The notes under the pieces were generated by a model that made no database searches, had not been told where the DNA came from, and saw only the letters and a list, made by a program, of their open reading frames with translations. The translations under genes and the position numbers were made by a program. This document shows, one piece after another, positions 13,267-19,109 of a stretch of DNA of 35,672 bases (position 1 is its first letter; every line of letters begins with the position of its first letter). Origin of the DNA: a virus; the IMG/VR virus record IMGVR_UViG_3300042806_000042, positions 1-35,672 of that record. One strand, given 5' to 3'.

Positions 13267-13380
13267 ATGAAATACGACGAAGATTGGTACTACACACCCC
13301 CAGAGTTCGAGTCCGAGGAGGACGAGGAAGAGGATTCTTACTGGGAAGAACGGGCATGGGAGGCAAGCCAATATGACTGA
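13267..13380 (+). CDS. 37-aa very acidic protein
   Basis: Read from the ATG at 13267: MKYDEDWYYTPPEFESEEDE, then EEDSYWEERAWEASQYD. About half of the residues are Asp or Glu, with many Trp/Tyr and only two basic residues. GGAGGGCAT directly before the start is a strong ribosome site. As the first gene after the early promoter it would be made first. The composition recalls DNA-mimic or inhibitor peptides, but this is inference. The stop overlaps the next gene by eight bases. Confidence 0.7.
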   Translation: MKYDEDWYYTPPEFESEEDEEEDSYWEERAWEASQYD

Positions 13381-13594
13381 TGCAGAACACCACCAGCAAG
13401 AGTTGGAGCAACAGGAGCAAGAGGACTCAATCTGGGAACGCGCAAGACTGATGGCTAAGAACCACGGCAAGATGATTGGGTGCGCTCAGACCATACGGGA
13501 CTCTAGCGGTGACGAGGACTATGTAAGAATTGCAGTAAAATACTTACTAGAAGCTTTGAAGGAACACGAAGATATTATGAGGAGATACGGATGA
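13373..13594 (+). CDS. Small hypothetical early protein
   Basis: 73 aa, helical and charged: a Gln/Glu-rich N-terminus (AEHHQQELEQQEQEDSIWER) and a C-terminal helix pair (YVRIAVKYLLEALKEHEDIM). No motif is recognised. The ATG overlaps the end of the acidic-protein gene, and its own stop overlaps the ATG of the annealing-protein gene (ATGA). Confidence 0.65.
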   Translation: MTDAEHHQQELEQQEQEDSIWERARLMAKNHGKMIGCAQTIRDSSGDEDYVRIAVKYLLEALKEHEDIMRRYG

Positions 13595-14142
13595 ACTCAG
13601 TAGATTTACTAAAGATTAACGTCAACGACCACACGGAGAAGAAGGGCAACCTTACATACCTGTCGTGGGCATGGGCTTGGCAAGAGGCAATCAAGGCAGA
13701 CCCGCAAGCAGAGTGGACTGTCAAGATGTTCGGCGAAACGTACGATAAACCGTACGTTAGCATCGGGGACACCAAGATGGTGTTCGTAGACGTAACCATG
13801 TTCGGCAAGACCCTGACCTGCCAACTGCCCGTCCTTGACCACAAGAACAAGGCTATCCCTAACCCAGACGCTTTTCAGGTCAACACGGCAATCATGCGTT
13901 GCCTGGCAAAGGGGATTGCAATGCATGGCCTAGGCTTATACATCTACGCAGGTGAGGACTTACCGGAAGATGGCTCAAAACCTGAGCCAGCAGAATTCGT
14001 CAAACTAATCGAGGAGAGTAAAAATGTCGCAGATTTACAATCAAATTGGAAAGCAGCGTACAGCGCGTCTCAATCAGATGCGGGGTTTATCGCAGCTATC
14101 ACGGTTGCCAAGGACAGAAGAAAAGCAGAACTGGCTGCTTGA
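13591..14142 (+). CDS. Sak/DUF1071-type single-strand annealing protein
   Basis: 183 aa. LTYLSWAWAWQEAIKADPQA (21-40), FVDVTMFGKT, LPVLDHKNKAIPNPDAF and VNTAIMRCLAKGIAMHGLGL (97-116) with YIYAGED are the signature of DUF1071/Sak annealing proteins. These bind single strands and promote RecA-independent annealing, usually paired with a 5' exonuclease. The YqaJ gene on the opposite strand at 7402 is the likely partner. The last 119 bases also encode a membrane protein in another frame (14024-14200). The C-terminal tail after about residue 145 is low in conserved blocks. Confidence 0.9.
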   Translation: MNSVDLLKINVNDHTEKKGNLTYLSWAWAWQEAIKADPQAEWTVKMFGETYDKPYVSIGDTKMVFVDVTMFGKTLTCQLPVLDHKNKAIPNPDAFQVNTAIMRCLAKGIAMHGLGLYIYAGEDLPEDGSKPEPAEFVKLIEESKNVADLQSNWKAAYSASQSDAGFIAAITVAKDRRKAELAA

Positions 14143-14200
14143 CACCCTAGCCTTTGTAGCGTGTTGCGTTACAGGCTACACGGTACTGGTGATGCTATGA
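14024..14200 (+). CDS. 58-aa membrane protein overlapping the annealing-protein gene in another frame
   Basis: The ATG at 14024 has GAGGAGAGTAAAA upstream (AGGAG, about seven bases before). The frame reads MSQIYNQIGKQRTARLNQMR, a polar stretch, then WLLDTLAFVACCVTGYTVLV with a final ML, which is one transmembrane segment. The stop overlaps the ATG of the next gene (ATGA at 14197). The basic N-terminus suggests it faces the cytoplasm. Two thirds of it lie inside the annealing-protein gene. An internal ATG at codon 19 is an alternative start. Confidence 0.55.
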   Translation: MSQIYNQIGKQRTARLNQMRGLSQLSRLPRTEEKQNWLLDTLAFVACCVTGYTVLVML

Positions 14201-14400
14201 ACCAAGAGCAAATCAACAGCCTTTCTGACAAGCGGCGGGTCTTAGACTTGTCGCCCCAAAGACCGTGGCAGGAGTTAGACATCCTAGAACTCAAGTCGAT
14301 TGCGGAGTCTTGCAATCTCTGGGGTTCGGATGTTTACAGCGACGTAGAGGAACTAGCGGCTGAGATTAACAAACGACTGAAAAGGAAGAACCATGTATGA
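14197..14400 (+). CDS. Small hypothetical early protein
   Basis: 67 aa from the ATG at 14197, which overlaps the stop of the 58-aa membrane protein. The sequence is polar and helical: LDLSPQRPWQELDILELKSI, ESCNLWGSDVYSDVEELAAE, ending in a basic tail (NKRLKRKNHV). An earlier in-frame ATG at 14161 lacks a ribosome site and lies in the preceding gene. No function recognised. Confidence 0.6.
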   Translation: MNQEQINSLSDKRRVLDLSPQRPWQELDILELKSIAESCNLWGSDVYSDVEELAAEINKRLKRKNHV

Positions 14401-14560
14401 GAGTGAACACGCGGTTAAGATTATTAGTCTGGGCAATCGCCTCCAGCATGAGATGGCTAACTCGTATGCTCCCGACAGAGACACCATCACGACGCTATGT
14501 CAGGAAATTGAGAACTCAGCACACGAAATCTACAAGTGGGCGCGAGGGATAGATGAGTAG
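14393..14560 (+). CDS. 55-aa hypothetical early protein
   Basis: The ATG at 14393 overlaps the end of the preceding gene and has AAGGAAG five bases upstream. The frame reads MYESEHAVKIISLGNRLQHE, MANSYAPDRDTITTLCQEIE and NSAHEIYKWARGIDE. It is all-helical and charged, with no known motif. It overlaps the next ATG (14553) by eight bases. Confidence 0.6.
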   Translation: MYESEHAVKIISLGNRLQHEMANSYAPDRDTITTLCQEIENSAHEIYKWARGIDE

Positions 14561-14762
14561 GTTTACCTACATTCCCGCAGACAAAACAGACTTAAGAGAG
14601 TCCATGAAAAGATATAGAAAGATGGTAGAAGATGAAAATCGAAGATTACATTCTGGCGAGCGTGAAGCCAGTTCACCCAACCCACCTGGCAGAGAGATTT
14701 TCGGTCAGCAAAAGCAAGGCTTACAACGCTTGCGTGTCGTTACTACTGGAGGGCAAAGTTGA
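14553..14762 (+). CDS. Small hypothetical protein overlapping a winged-helix gene
   Basis: 69 aa. The first 30 residues (SRFTYIPADKTDLRESMKRY then RKMVEDENRRLH) look like a normal charged protein. The rest, read over the next gene in another frame, is Pro/Gly/Gln-rich and less natural. The start overlaps the previous stop region and has GAGGGATAG upstream. Either the C-terminal part is tolerated overlap or the natural gene is short and the overlap arose by loss of a stop. Confidence 0.45.
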   Translation: MSRFTYIPADKTDLRESMKRYRKMVEDENRRLHSGEREASSPNPPGREIFGQQKQGLQRLRVVTTGGQS

Positions 14763-14841
14763 AGAAGTCAGAGTCGGTGCGCGAACCTTTTATAGGGTTC
14801 GTAGAGATGAACCTAAAGATGGACAACGTGCTGAAGACTAA
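14632..14841 (+). CDS. Winged-helix DNA-binding-like small protein
   Basis: 69 aa. MKIEDYILASVKPVHPTHLA then ERFSVSKSKAYNACVSLLLE (18-40) forms a helix-turn-helix. The following GKVEEVRVGARTFYRVRRDE would be the wing. It resembles MarR-like or DprA-type wHTH mini-proteins and the product of the gene at 14997. GGTAGAAG lies upstream of the ATG. It may regulate early transcription or bind the dyad at 13196, which is inference. Confidence 0.65.
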   Translation: MKIEDYILASVKPVHPTHLAERFSVSKSKAYNACVSLLLEGKVEEVRVGARTFYRVRRDEPKDGQRAED

Positions 14842-15013
14842 GTTTTGCTTCTCATGCCAACGGGACAGGAACAAGGAAAACGGAAGTTACATAATTAGAA
14901 AGGGAAACAAACAATGGAAATGTATGGACTGTCAACAGAAACGCTGGTTCTCTACGCAACCATCGCCCTCGCAATCGCCGGTTACAGGACGAGATAATGA
15001 AAAACACGACTAG
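14807..15013 (+). CDS. Zinc-ribbon-like small protein
   Basis: 68 aa from the ATG at 14807; ATG 14819 and TTG 14759 are possible starts. Two CxxC pairs, FCFSCQRDR and KCMDCQQKRW, 20 residues apart with basic residues between, form a zinc-ribbon pattern. The C-terminus is Ser/Pro/Gln-rich. The TTG start has the best ribosome site (GGAGGGCAAAG) but would overlap the wHTH gene almost twice as far. A DNA- or RNA-binding role is inferred from the zinc knuckle only. Confidence 0.55.
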   Translation: MNLKMDNVLKTKFCFSCQRDRNKENGSYIIRKGNKQWKCMDCQQKRWFSTQPSPSQSPVTGRDNEKHD

Positions 15014-15215
15014 AATCTACGAGGTAATCTTCAACTCGAAGGAACCCGTAACCCTGAACGCAATCAAGACGGCGTTGGACATGAAGCCAGGTATCTGTTC
15101 CGGCTCCCTTGCAAGCCTTCTCAAGTCTGGGCAGATAGAACGGGTGCAACTAACCGCAGAAAAAGGGCGAAAAAATATCTGGGGATATGTTGCAAAAAGT
15201 CAACAAAAAGAGTAG
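14997..15215 (+). CDS. Small winged-helix DNA-binding protein
   Basis: 72 aa. IYEVIFNSKEPVTLNAIKTA then LDMKPGICSGSLASLLKSGQ is a helix-turn-helix with a recognition helix, followed by IERVQLTAEKGRKNIWGYV as the wing. This is the common fold of small phage regulators. AGGACGAGATA lies before the ATG. It is the last gene before the terminator and has the same general architecture as the product of 14632, so the two may be an old duplication. Confidence 0.7.
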   Translation: MKNTTRIYEVIFNSKEPVTLNAIKTALDMKPGICSGSLASLLKSGQIERVQLTAEKGRKNIWGYVAKSQQKE

Positions 15216-15225
15216 CATTGTCGGT

Positions 15226-15256
15226 GGAGTAGTGCGCCTCCTCCTCAGCCTACTCC
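15226..15256 (+). other. Hairpin upstream of the terminator
   Basis: GGAGTAG (15226-15232) and CTACTCC (15250-15256) form a perfect 7-bp stem with a 17-base pyrimidine-rich loop. It starts ten bases after the wHTH stop. It may protect the 3' end of the early transcript or be part of a tandem terminator; no T-run follows it. Confidence 0.4.
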
Positions 15257-15268
15257 TTCAAGCCCTCA

Positions 15269-15302
15269 AACCCCCTCAGTCAAAAGCTGGGGGGGTTTTC
15301 TT
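15269..15302 (+). terminator. Strong rho-independent terminator ending the rightward early operon
   Basis: AACCCCCTCAG (15269-15279) pairs with CTGGGGGGGTT (15287-15297) over 11 positions including one G-U, with a 7-base loop, and TTTTCTTAT follows. It stands between the early operon and the next set of genes. Confidence 0.9.
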
Positions 15303-15316
15303 ATAAGGTGATAACC

Positions 15317-15391
15317 ATGTACGGAAAAAAGCCAATGAAGCCCGCCAAGCCCGCTAAAAAAGCACCTGGCAAGTACGCTCCCAAGAAATGA
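15317..15391 (+). CDS. 24-aa Lys/Pro/Ala-rich basic peptide
   Basis: The frame reads MYGKKPMKPAKPAKKAPGKY then APKK and stop. It starts 14 bases after the end of the terminator with AAGGTGATAACC upstream, and its stop overlaps the next ATG (ATGA). About 40 percent of the residues are Lys. Similar short basic peptides often precede phage structural genes. A nucleic-acid-condensing role is possible but not shown. Confidence 0.55.
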   Translation: MYGKKPMKPAKPAKKAPGKYAPKK

Positions 15392-15723
15392 AGGGGCCGA
15401 CAATAATGATTGGGCTACTTGGGAAGCCAAGGGAGTCCAAGGAGATGGAAGGCGGTCTGCTAGACGAAAGCGGCGAGTGTCCGCTTGCGACGCAGGACGA
15501 GACCATCAACAAGGGCAACAAGCAAAAAGCCATCCTGACCGCCAGATACGGCCCTAGCGAGGGCGAAGAAAAGTGCGGGAACTGCGAGTACGGCATGAAG
15601 TTAAAGGGCTGTGGACTCGGCAAGGACGAAGTTTTCTGCGACGTTTATCAATTTAAGTGCTCCAAGGAAAACGTCTGCGACGCTTGGGAAAGCATGGAAG
15701 AAGACGAAGAAGAATCGGATTAA
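15388..15723 (+). CDS. Cys-rich small protein, possible metal or Fe-S binder
   Basis: 111 aa. The second half holds Cys at 63, 66, 75, 84, 91 and 97 (KCGNCEYGMKLKGCG, then FCDVYQFKCSKENVCDAW), plus C31 earlier. The pattern recalls high-potential iron-sulfur or zinc-knuckle mini-domains in aquatic phages. The end is strongly acidic (ESMEEDEEESD). The ATG at 15388 overlaps the preceding stop; ATG 15406 after AAGGGG is an alternative. The bound metal, if any, is unknown. Confidence 0.6.
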   Translation: MKGPTIMIGLLGKPRESKEMEGGLLDESGECPLATQDETINKGNKQKAILTARYGPSEGEEKCGNCEYGMKLKGCGLGKDEVFCDVYQFKCSKENVCDAWESMEEDEEESD

Positions 15724-15755
15724 CGACTTCTTTAACTGCCCAACAGGAGATTAAA

Positions 15756-15914
15756 ATGCCCTTTCGCTCGAAGCAGCAAGCCAAACTAATGTTTGCCGCA
15801 GCCGCGTCCCCAAAGGTCGCCAAGGCTACGGGTGTCCCCCAGAAGGTAGCCAAGAAGATGGTCAAGGAAGGGCAGTCTAGCCTGAAGAAACTACCGAAAA
15901 GGGTAAAGAAATGA
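15756..15914 (+). CDS. Small basic protein, DUF3008-like
   Basis: 52 aa. PFRSKQQAKLMFAAAASPKV resembles the 'KSKAQQRLMGAA' opening of DUF3008 mini-proteins, followed by a basic tail (VAKKMVKEGQSSLKKLPKRV). CAGGAGATTAAA gives a strong ribosome site for the ATG at 15756. The stop overlaps the next ATG. Function unknown; the net charge is strongly positive. Confidence 0.65.
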   Translation: MPFRSKQQAKLMFAAAASPKVAKATGVPQKVAKKMVKEGQSSLKKLPKRVKK

Positions 15915-16069
15915 AAGAAGTCTACGAGAAGGCTAGACCCAAGAAGTTAGGCAAGCCCAAGGCTCTCAGCCCCAACCAGAAGGCTGCCGCCAAGCGGTTC
16001 GCCAAGTCCACGGGTACTAAATACCCCTCCCTGCTCGCCAATATGCGCGGGGCGCAAGCCAAGAAATGA
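15911..16069 (+). CDS. 52-aa basic hypothetical protein
   Basis: The frame reads MKEVYEKARPKKLGKPKALS, PNQKAAAKRFAKSTGTKYPS and LLANMRGAQAKK. It is Lys-rich and helical. Coupling is by ATGA on both sides. It has the same composition as its two neighbours (15317 and 15756), so this run may be an expanded set of nucleic-acid-binding peptides. No family recognised. Confidence 0.55.
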   Translation: MKEVYEKARPKKLGKPKALSPNQKAAAKRFAKSTGTKYPSLLANMRGAQAKK

Positions 16070-16404
16070 AGATAAAGGACGCTGCCAAGCGGTTCGAAGC
16101 CTATGACAGAGCAACTACGAAGAAAATGGCCGAACATAATCGGTCTGGTGGAGATGTTCGCGCACCTGTTAGGTCGCTCAAAGGAGCCTCAACGGGCGAC
16201 AAGTACGACCGCGCCAAGTTCATCTACCGCAAAGCAGCCCAAGCTCTCAGCGCAGGTCACCCTCTTAAAGACGAAAAAGGCAGAGCCACGCCAGCCGCGC
16301 TCCAGTTCAAACGCTGGGCAGCCAAAGTCCCGCAAAACCAAGCCGACCTCCAAGACCTCAAAGCGCTCGGCACAAGGCTAAAAGAGAGATATAAGCCTAA
16401 GTGA
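16066..16404 (+). CDS. Conserved phage protein of unknown function
   Basis: 112 aa. The C-terminal half (KYDRAKFIYRKAAQALSAGH, then PLKDEKGRATPAALQFKRWA) matches a small uncharacterised phage domain I have seen near structural genes (a DUF6321-like pattern; the number is from memory). It is basic, helical, with no Cys and no membrane span. The ATG overlaps the previous stop, and its own stop overlaps the GTG of the methyltransferase gene. Confidence 0.6.
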   Translation: MKIKDAAKRFEAYDRATTKKMAEHNRSGGDVRAPVRSLKGASTGDKYDRAKFIYRKAAQALSAGHPLKDEKGRATPAALQFKRWAAKVPQNQADLQDLKALGTRLKERYKPK

Positions 16405-16922
16405 AACTCAACCTTGGCTCAGGCAAGGATTGGCGCAAGGACTGCATAAACGCTGACATCCAACCGGAGAAGAAACCCGATTGGGTGCTAGACATTACAC
16501 AAGTCCCGTGGGGCGAGGTGATAGACACCCGTCTAGGGAGGTTCCCCGTAGAAAAGGGAATGTTTACCGAGATTATCGCCAACGATGTCTTGGAACACAT
16601 CCCAGACCTAGTATCCGCGATGACTAACTGCCGAGACCTGCTAAAGCGGGGAGGCGAGATGCACATCCATGTGCCTTATGACCTAAGTCTAGGGGCATGG
16701 CAAGACCCGACTCATGTGCGGGCGTTCAACGAAAACTCATTCTTATATTACACAGATTGGCATTGGTATCTAAACTGGGAGGAGAAGTTCACCTGCACGC
16801 AGATGGGGTTTGAACTCTCAGACCTAGGACACGAATTGAGGGAGGAAAAGATTCCCTTAGAGAGAATTATCCGCACCCCTCGTGCCGTAGATGCCCTGCA
16901 AGTCATACTCAAGAAGGATTGA
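16401..16922 (+). CDS. SAM-dependent methyltransferase
   Basis: 173 aa. MKLNLGSGKDWRKDCINADI is motif I (GSG loop) of class I methyltransferases, and IIANDVLEHIPDLVSAMTNC (58-77) is the DVLEHI block of the methyltransf_11 type. The GGEMHIHVPYD strand follows. The substrate is unknown: a small molecule, protein or sugar. The GTG start overlaps the preceding stop (GTGA). It lies just before the packaging genes, so a virion or cell-surface target is possible. Confidence 0.85.
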   Translation: MKLNLGSGKDWRKDCINADIQPEKKPDWVLDITQVPWGEVIDTRLGRFPVEKGMFTEIIANDVLEHIPDLVSAMTNCRDLLKRGGEMHIHVPYDLSLGAWQDPTHVRAFNENSFLYYTDWHWYLNWEEKFTCTQMGFELSDLGHELREEKIPLERIIRTPRAVDALQVILKKD

Positions 16923-16923
16923 T

Positions 16924-16992
16924 ATGTTACATACCCTGTGGTCAGACATAAAATTATTAGCCAAGCGTATTCTTGCAAAGCTAGGACTGTAA
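16924..16992 (+). CDS. 22-aa amphipathic peptide
   Basis: The frame reads MLHTLWSDIKLLAKRILAKL then GL and stop. It is a basic amphipathic helix. AAGGATTGAT is six to seven bases upstream, and the stop is followed at once by the GTG of the next gene. It could be a leader or coupling peptide, or a tiny membrane-active protein. It is too short to be certain. Confidence 0.35.
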   Translation: MLHTLWSDIKLLAKRILAKLGL

Positions 16993-18759
16993 GTGGCATA
17001 CCCGTATGATGGGATGTTCTATCCCACCCTCCCCGAGGACACGCAGGACTTTCCGGCGGTCTTATCCGGCGTAGGCAGAAGCCTCAGAGAGATAGGGCGC
17101 TCGACCCAATACCTGCCGTATGACGTTCTTGGCGCACCCGTAGACATAGCCACACTTGTTGCTCGCCCGTTTGGGTATCAGACCCAGACCCCGGTAGGCG
17201 GTAGTGATTGGCTCATAGACTTAGCAAGACAGTATGGGATTGCTGACAAACCCACGGGGTCGGGAACAGAGACTCTTACCCGCCTAGCGGTAGGTGTGCC
17301 TAGTCCCGTAGCTGTACCTCGCGCCATTGGTGCGTTTGCACAGGGATTAGAGCGTGCAAGCGACATCACCACAGAACAGGCTAACAGGGCGGCAGACGCT
17401 CTAGTACGGGCAGTAACAGGCAACCCACAGGCAACGGCTCCACAGGTCTTACAAGAGACCGCTATGCCGTTTATGCAAGCCGTAGCACCAAAAGCACCAA
17501 GCCTATTAGAGTCCGCGCCACGAGAGTCATTTGTCCCTGGCGTTGAAGCAGGAAAAGAATTGATTGTGCATCACAACATTACGCCAGAGAAGTTGGCGAA
17601 AGTTGAAAAGATTGGCGGTATGCCGGTTCCGTCAATTGCCATTTCAAACGTAGAAAACCCTTTAAGTGGGTTTGGTGAGATTTCGCTTATTGGCAATCCG
17701 TCAATGGCTAACCCATCGGCAAAAAATCCGGTATTTGGTTTTGATGCTTATACGGCTCGCGCCCCAAGAGTTGATTACAAAATTGACGACAAGTCTGCCA
17801 AAAAATTAGAAGACGTTTTTGCAGATGTCAAAGAAAATTTAAGCGACTACGACGCAAAAACTAGCGTTTATAGGCTTGTTGACAACTGGGGAGACAGAGA
17901 ATACTCAGAAATTATGAAGGTAAAATTCCTCAAAGAAAAAGGAATGTTGCCAAACAAAGAGGATTTTAACGAAAAGTATAAGTATTCCCAGGCAATACAA
18001 GACAGCGTCTACAACGCAAAATCAGAGTACGCAGATTGGTTAAACGACTTTGACAAAAAACTACCCGGATTAGGGGTAAACGTCGAGGAGCGCATATTTA
18101 AGGGTTACACGGATGCAGGAAACCGTAGGTACGCCGCTGTAACCTTAGAAAACCTAGTAAAAGAAATGAAGGGTGGCGCTGGGTCAGAAAATTTCAATTA
18201 CGGAATTGGCAACCTTCGTGCTGTTGCCAGCCCAAAGTTTAGAAAATTAGACGATATTAAAACCTCAAGGGATAAAATTGTTCCGTCAGAGGAATTCAAA
18301 AAAGTCAAAGAAGAAATCAATGATGCTTATGATGCTTTGACACACAGAATTTATAAGTTAAGCGATAAAGAAGGTTATGGTTATAGTCCAACAGATGTTT
18401 TATATGACATTGGGCAGGCAAGAAACGTCAATTTATTGGACAGATTCAAGTCTGGCGCAGATGACCAGTTAAAGGCAGACATTGGGATTTTCATTAAAAA
18501 ACTGCAACAACTACCAACCGAATACTTTGAAATTAAGCCTCAACGTGCGGTTAGCGTTTCTGAGTTTGAGGGCGCTATTGTTCCGGCTAACGCTCCTAAA
18601 AGGTCTATCGAATACCTAAGAAGTCAGGGCATAAACGACATTTATTTTTACGAAACCCCAGAAGAACGCAAGGCGCTGTTTAAGAAGTTTGGGAACCAAA
18701 TGTTCGGCGCTGCTCCCGCTTTACCCGCACTAGGACTACTAGGCAGCGAAGAAGAATAG
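16993..18759 (+). CDS. Large mosaic phage protein with a polyvalent-protein-type domain
   Basis: 588 aa from a GTG. Residues 1-185 (FYPTLPEDTQDFPAVLSGVG, YLPYDVLGAPVDIATLVARP, GGSDWLIDLARQYGI) resemble N-termini of virion ejection proteins. From about 190, ELIVHHNITPEKLAKVEKIG, MPVPSIAISNVENPLSGFGE and FDAYTARAPRVDYKI match a domain known to me from large phage 'polyvalent' proteins that enter the cell with DNA. The DNA there (about 17560-18660) is clearly A/T-richer. The last 20 residues return to the original style (FGAAPALPALGLLGSEEE). A co-injected protein is the best guess; the activity of the middle domain is unknown. Confidence 0.6.
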   Translation: MAYPYDGMFYPTLPEDTQDFPAVLSGVGRSLREIGRSTQYLPYDVLGAPVDIATLVARPFGYQTQTPVGGSDWLIDLARQYGIADKPTGSGTETLTRLAVGVPSPVAVPRAIGAFAQGLERASDITTEQANRAADALVRAVTGNPQATAPQVLQETAMPFMQAVAPKAPSLLESAPRESFVPGVEAGKELIVHHNITPEKLAKVEKIGGMPVPSIAISNVENPLSGFGEISLIGNPSMANPSAKNPVFGFDAYTARAPRVDYKIDDKSAKKLEDVFADVKENLSDYDAKTSVYRLVDNWGDREYSEIMKVKFLKEKGMLPNKEDFNEKYKYSQAIQDSVYNAKSEYADWLNDFDKKLPGLGVNVEERIFKGYTDAGNRRYAAVTLENLVKEMKGGAGSENFNYGIGNLRAVASPKFRKLDDIKTSRDKIVPSEEFKKVKEEINDAYDALTHRIYKLSDKEGYGYSPTDVLYDIGQARNVNLLDRFKSGADDQLKADIGIFIKKLQQLPTEYFEIKPQRAVSVSEFEGAIVPANAPKRSIEYLRSQGINDIYFYETPEERKALFKKFGNQMFGAAPALPALGLLGSEEE

Positions 18760-18760
18760 T

Positions 18761-18788
18761 TGTATAATTACCACAGTTATACCGAACA
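18761..18788 (+). promoter_or_regulatory. Weak candidate promoter before the terminase genes
   Basis: A perfect TATAAT lies at 18763-18768, about 40 bases before the small terminase ATG. There is no matching -35 at 16-18 bases upstream (TAGGCA or similar). A second TTATACC follows at about 18778. It is the only 47-base gap in this part of the operon. Confidence 0.3.
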
Positions 18789-18806
18789 ACCACCAAGGAT
18801 TCGGAC

Positions 18807-19109
18807 ATGGAAATCAGTAAAGTAGGGGAAATTACAGAACGCAAGCTCCCGCCTAACGCTGGCAAGGGAAGGCCACCAGGAACGCCTAATAAGTCCACAG
18901 CGGCGGTCAGAGAGGCCATTGCTAGGATGGCAGAGGACAACGCAGAGAACTTCGCTGAGTGGCTCACAAAGGTCGCCAAGGAGAGTCCTGAAAAGGCGTG
19001 CGACATCTACCTAAAGGCGATTGAGTACCACATCCCCAAACTAGCGAGAACAGAAGTAACAGGCGCAGAGAACGGCCCGCTGACCATTAAGGTGGTCACG
19101 GGAATATGA
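18807..19109 (+). CDS. Terminase small subunit-like protein
   Basis: 100 aa. KGRPPGTPNKSTAAVREAIA (20-39) is the basic, flexible opening of DUF5681-like and small-terminase-like proteins. It is followed by helices (NAENFAEWLTKVAKESPEKA, DIYLKAIEYHIPKLARTEV). It sits directly before the large terminase and overlaps its ATG by four bases, so a role in recognising packaging DNA is likely. It is shorter than most small terminases and has no clear HTH, so an accessory role remains possible. Confidence 0.7.
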   Translation: MEISKVGEITERKLPPNAGKGRPPGTPNKSTAAVREAIARMAEDNAENFAEWLTKVAKESPEKACDIYLKAIEYHIPKLARTEVTGAENGPLTIKVVTGI

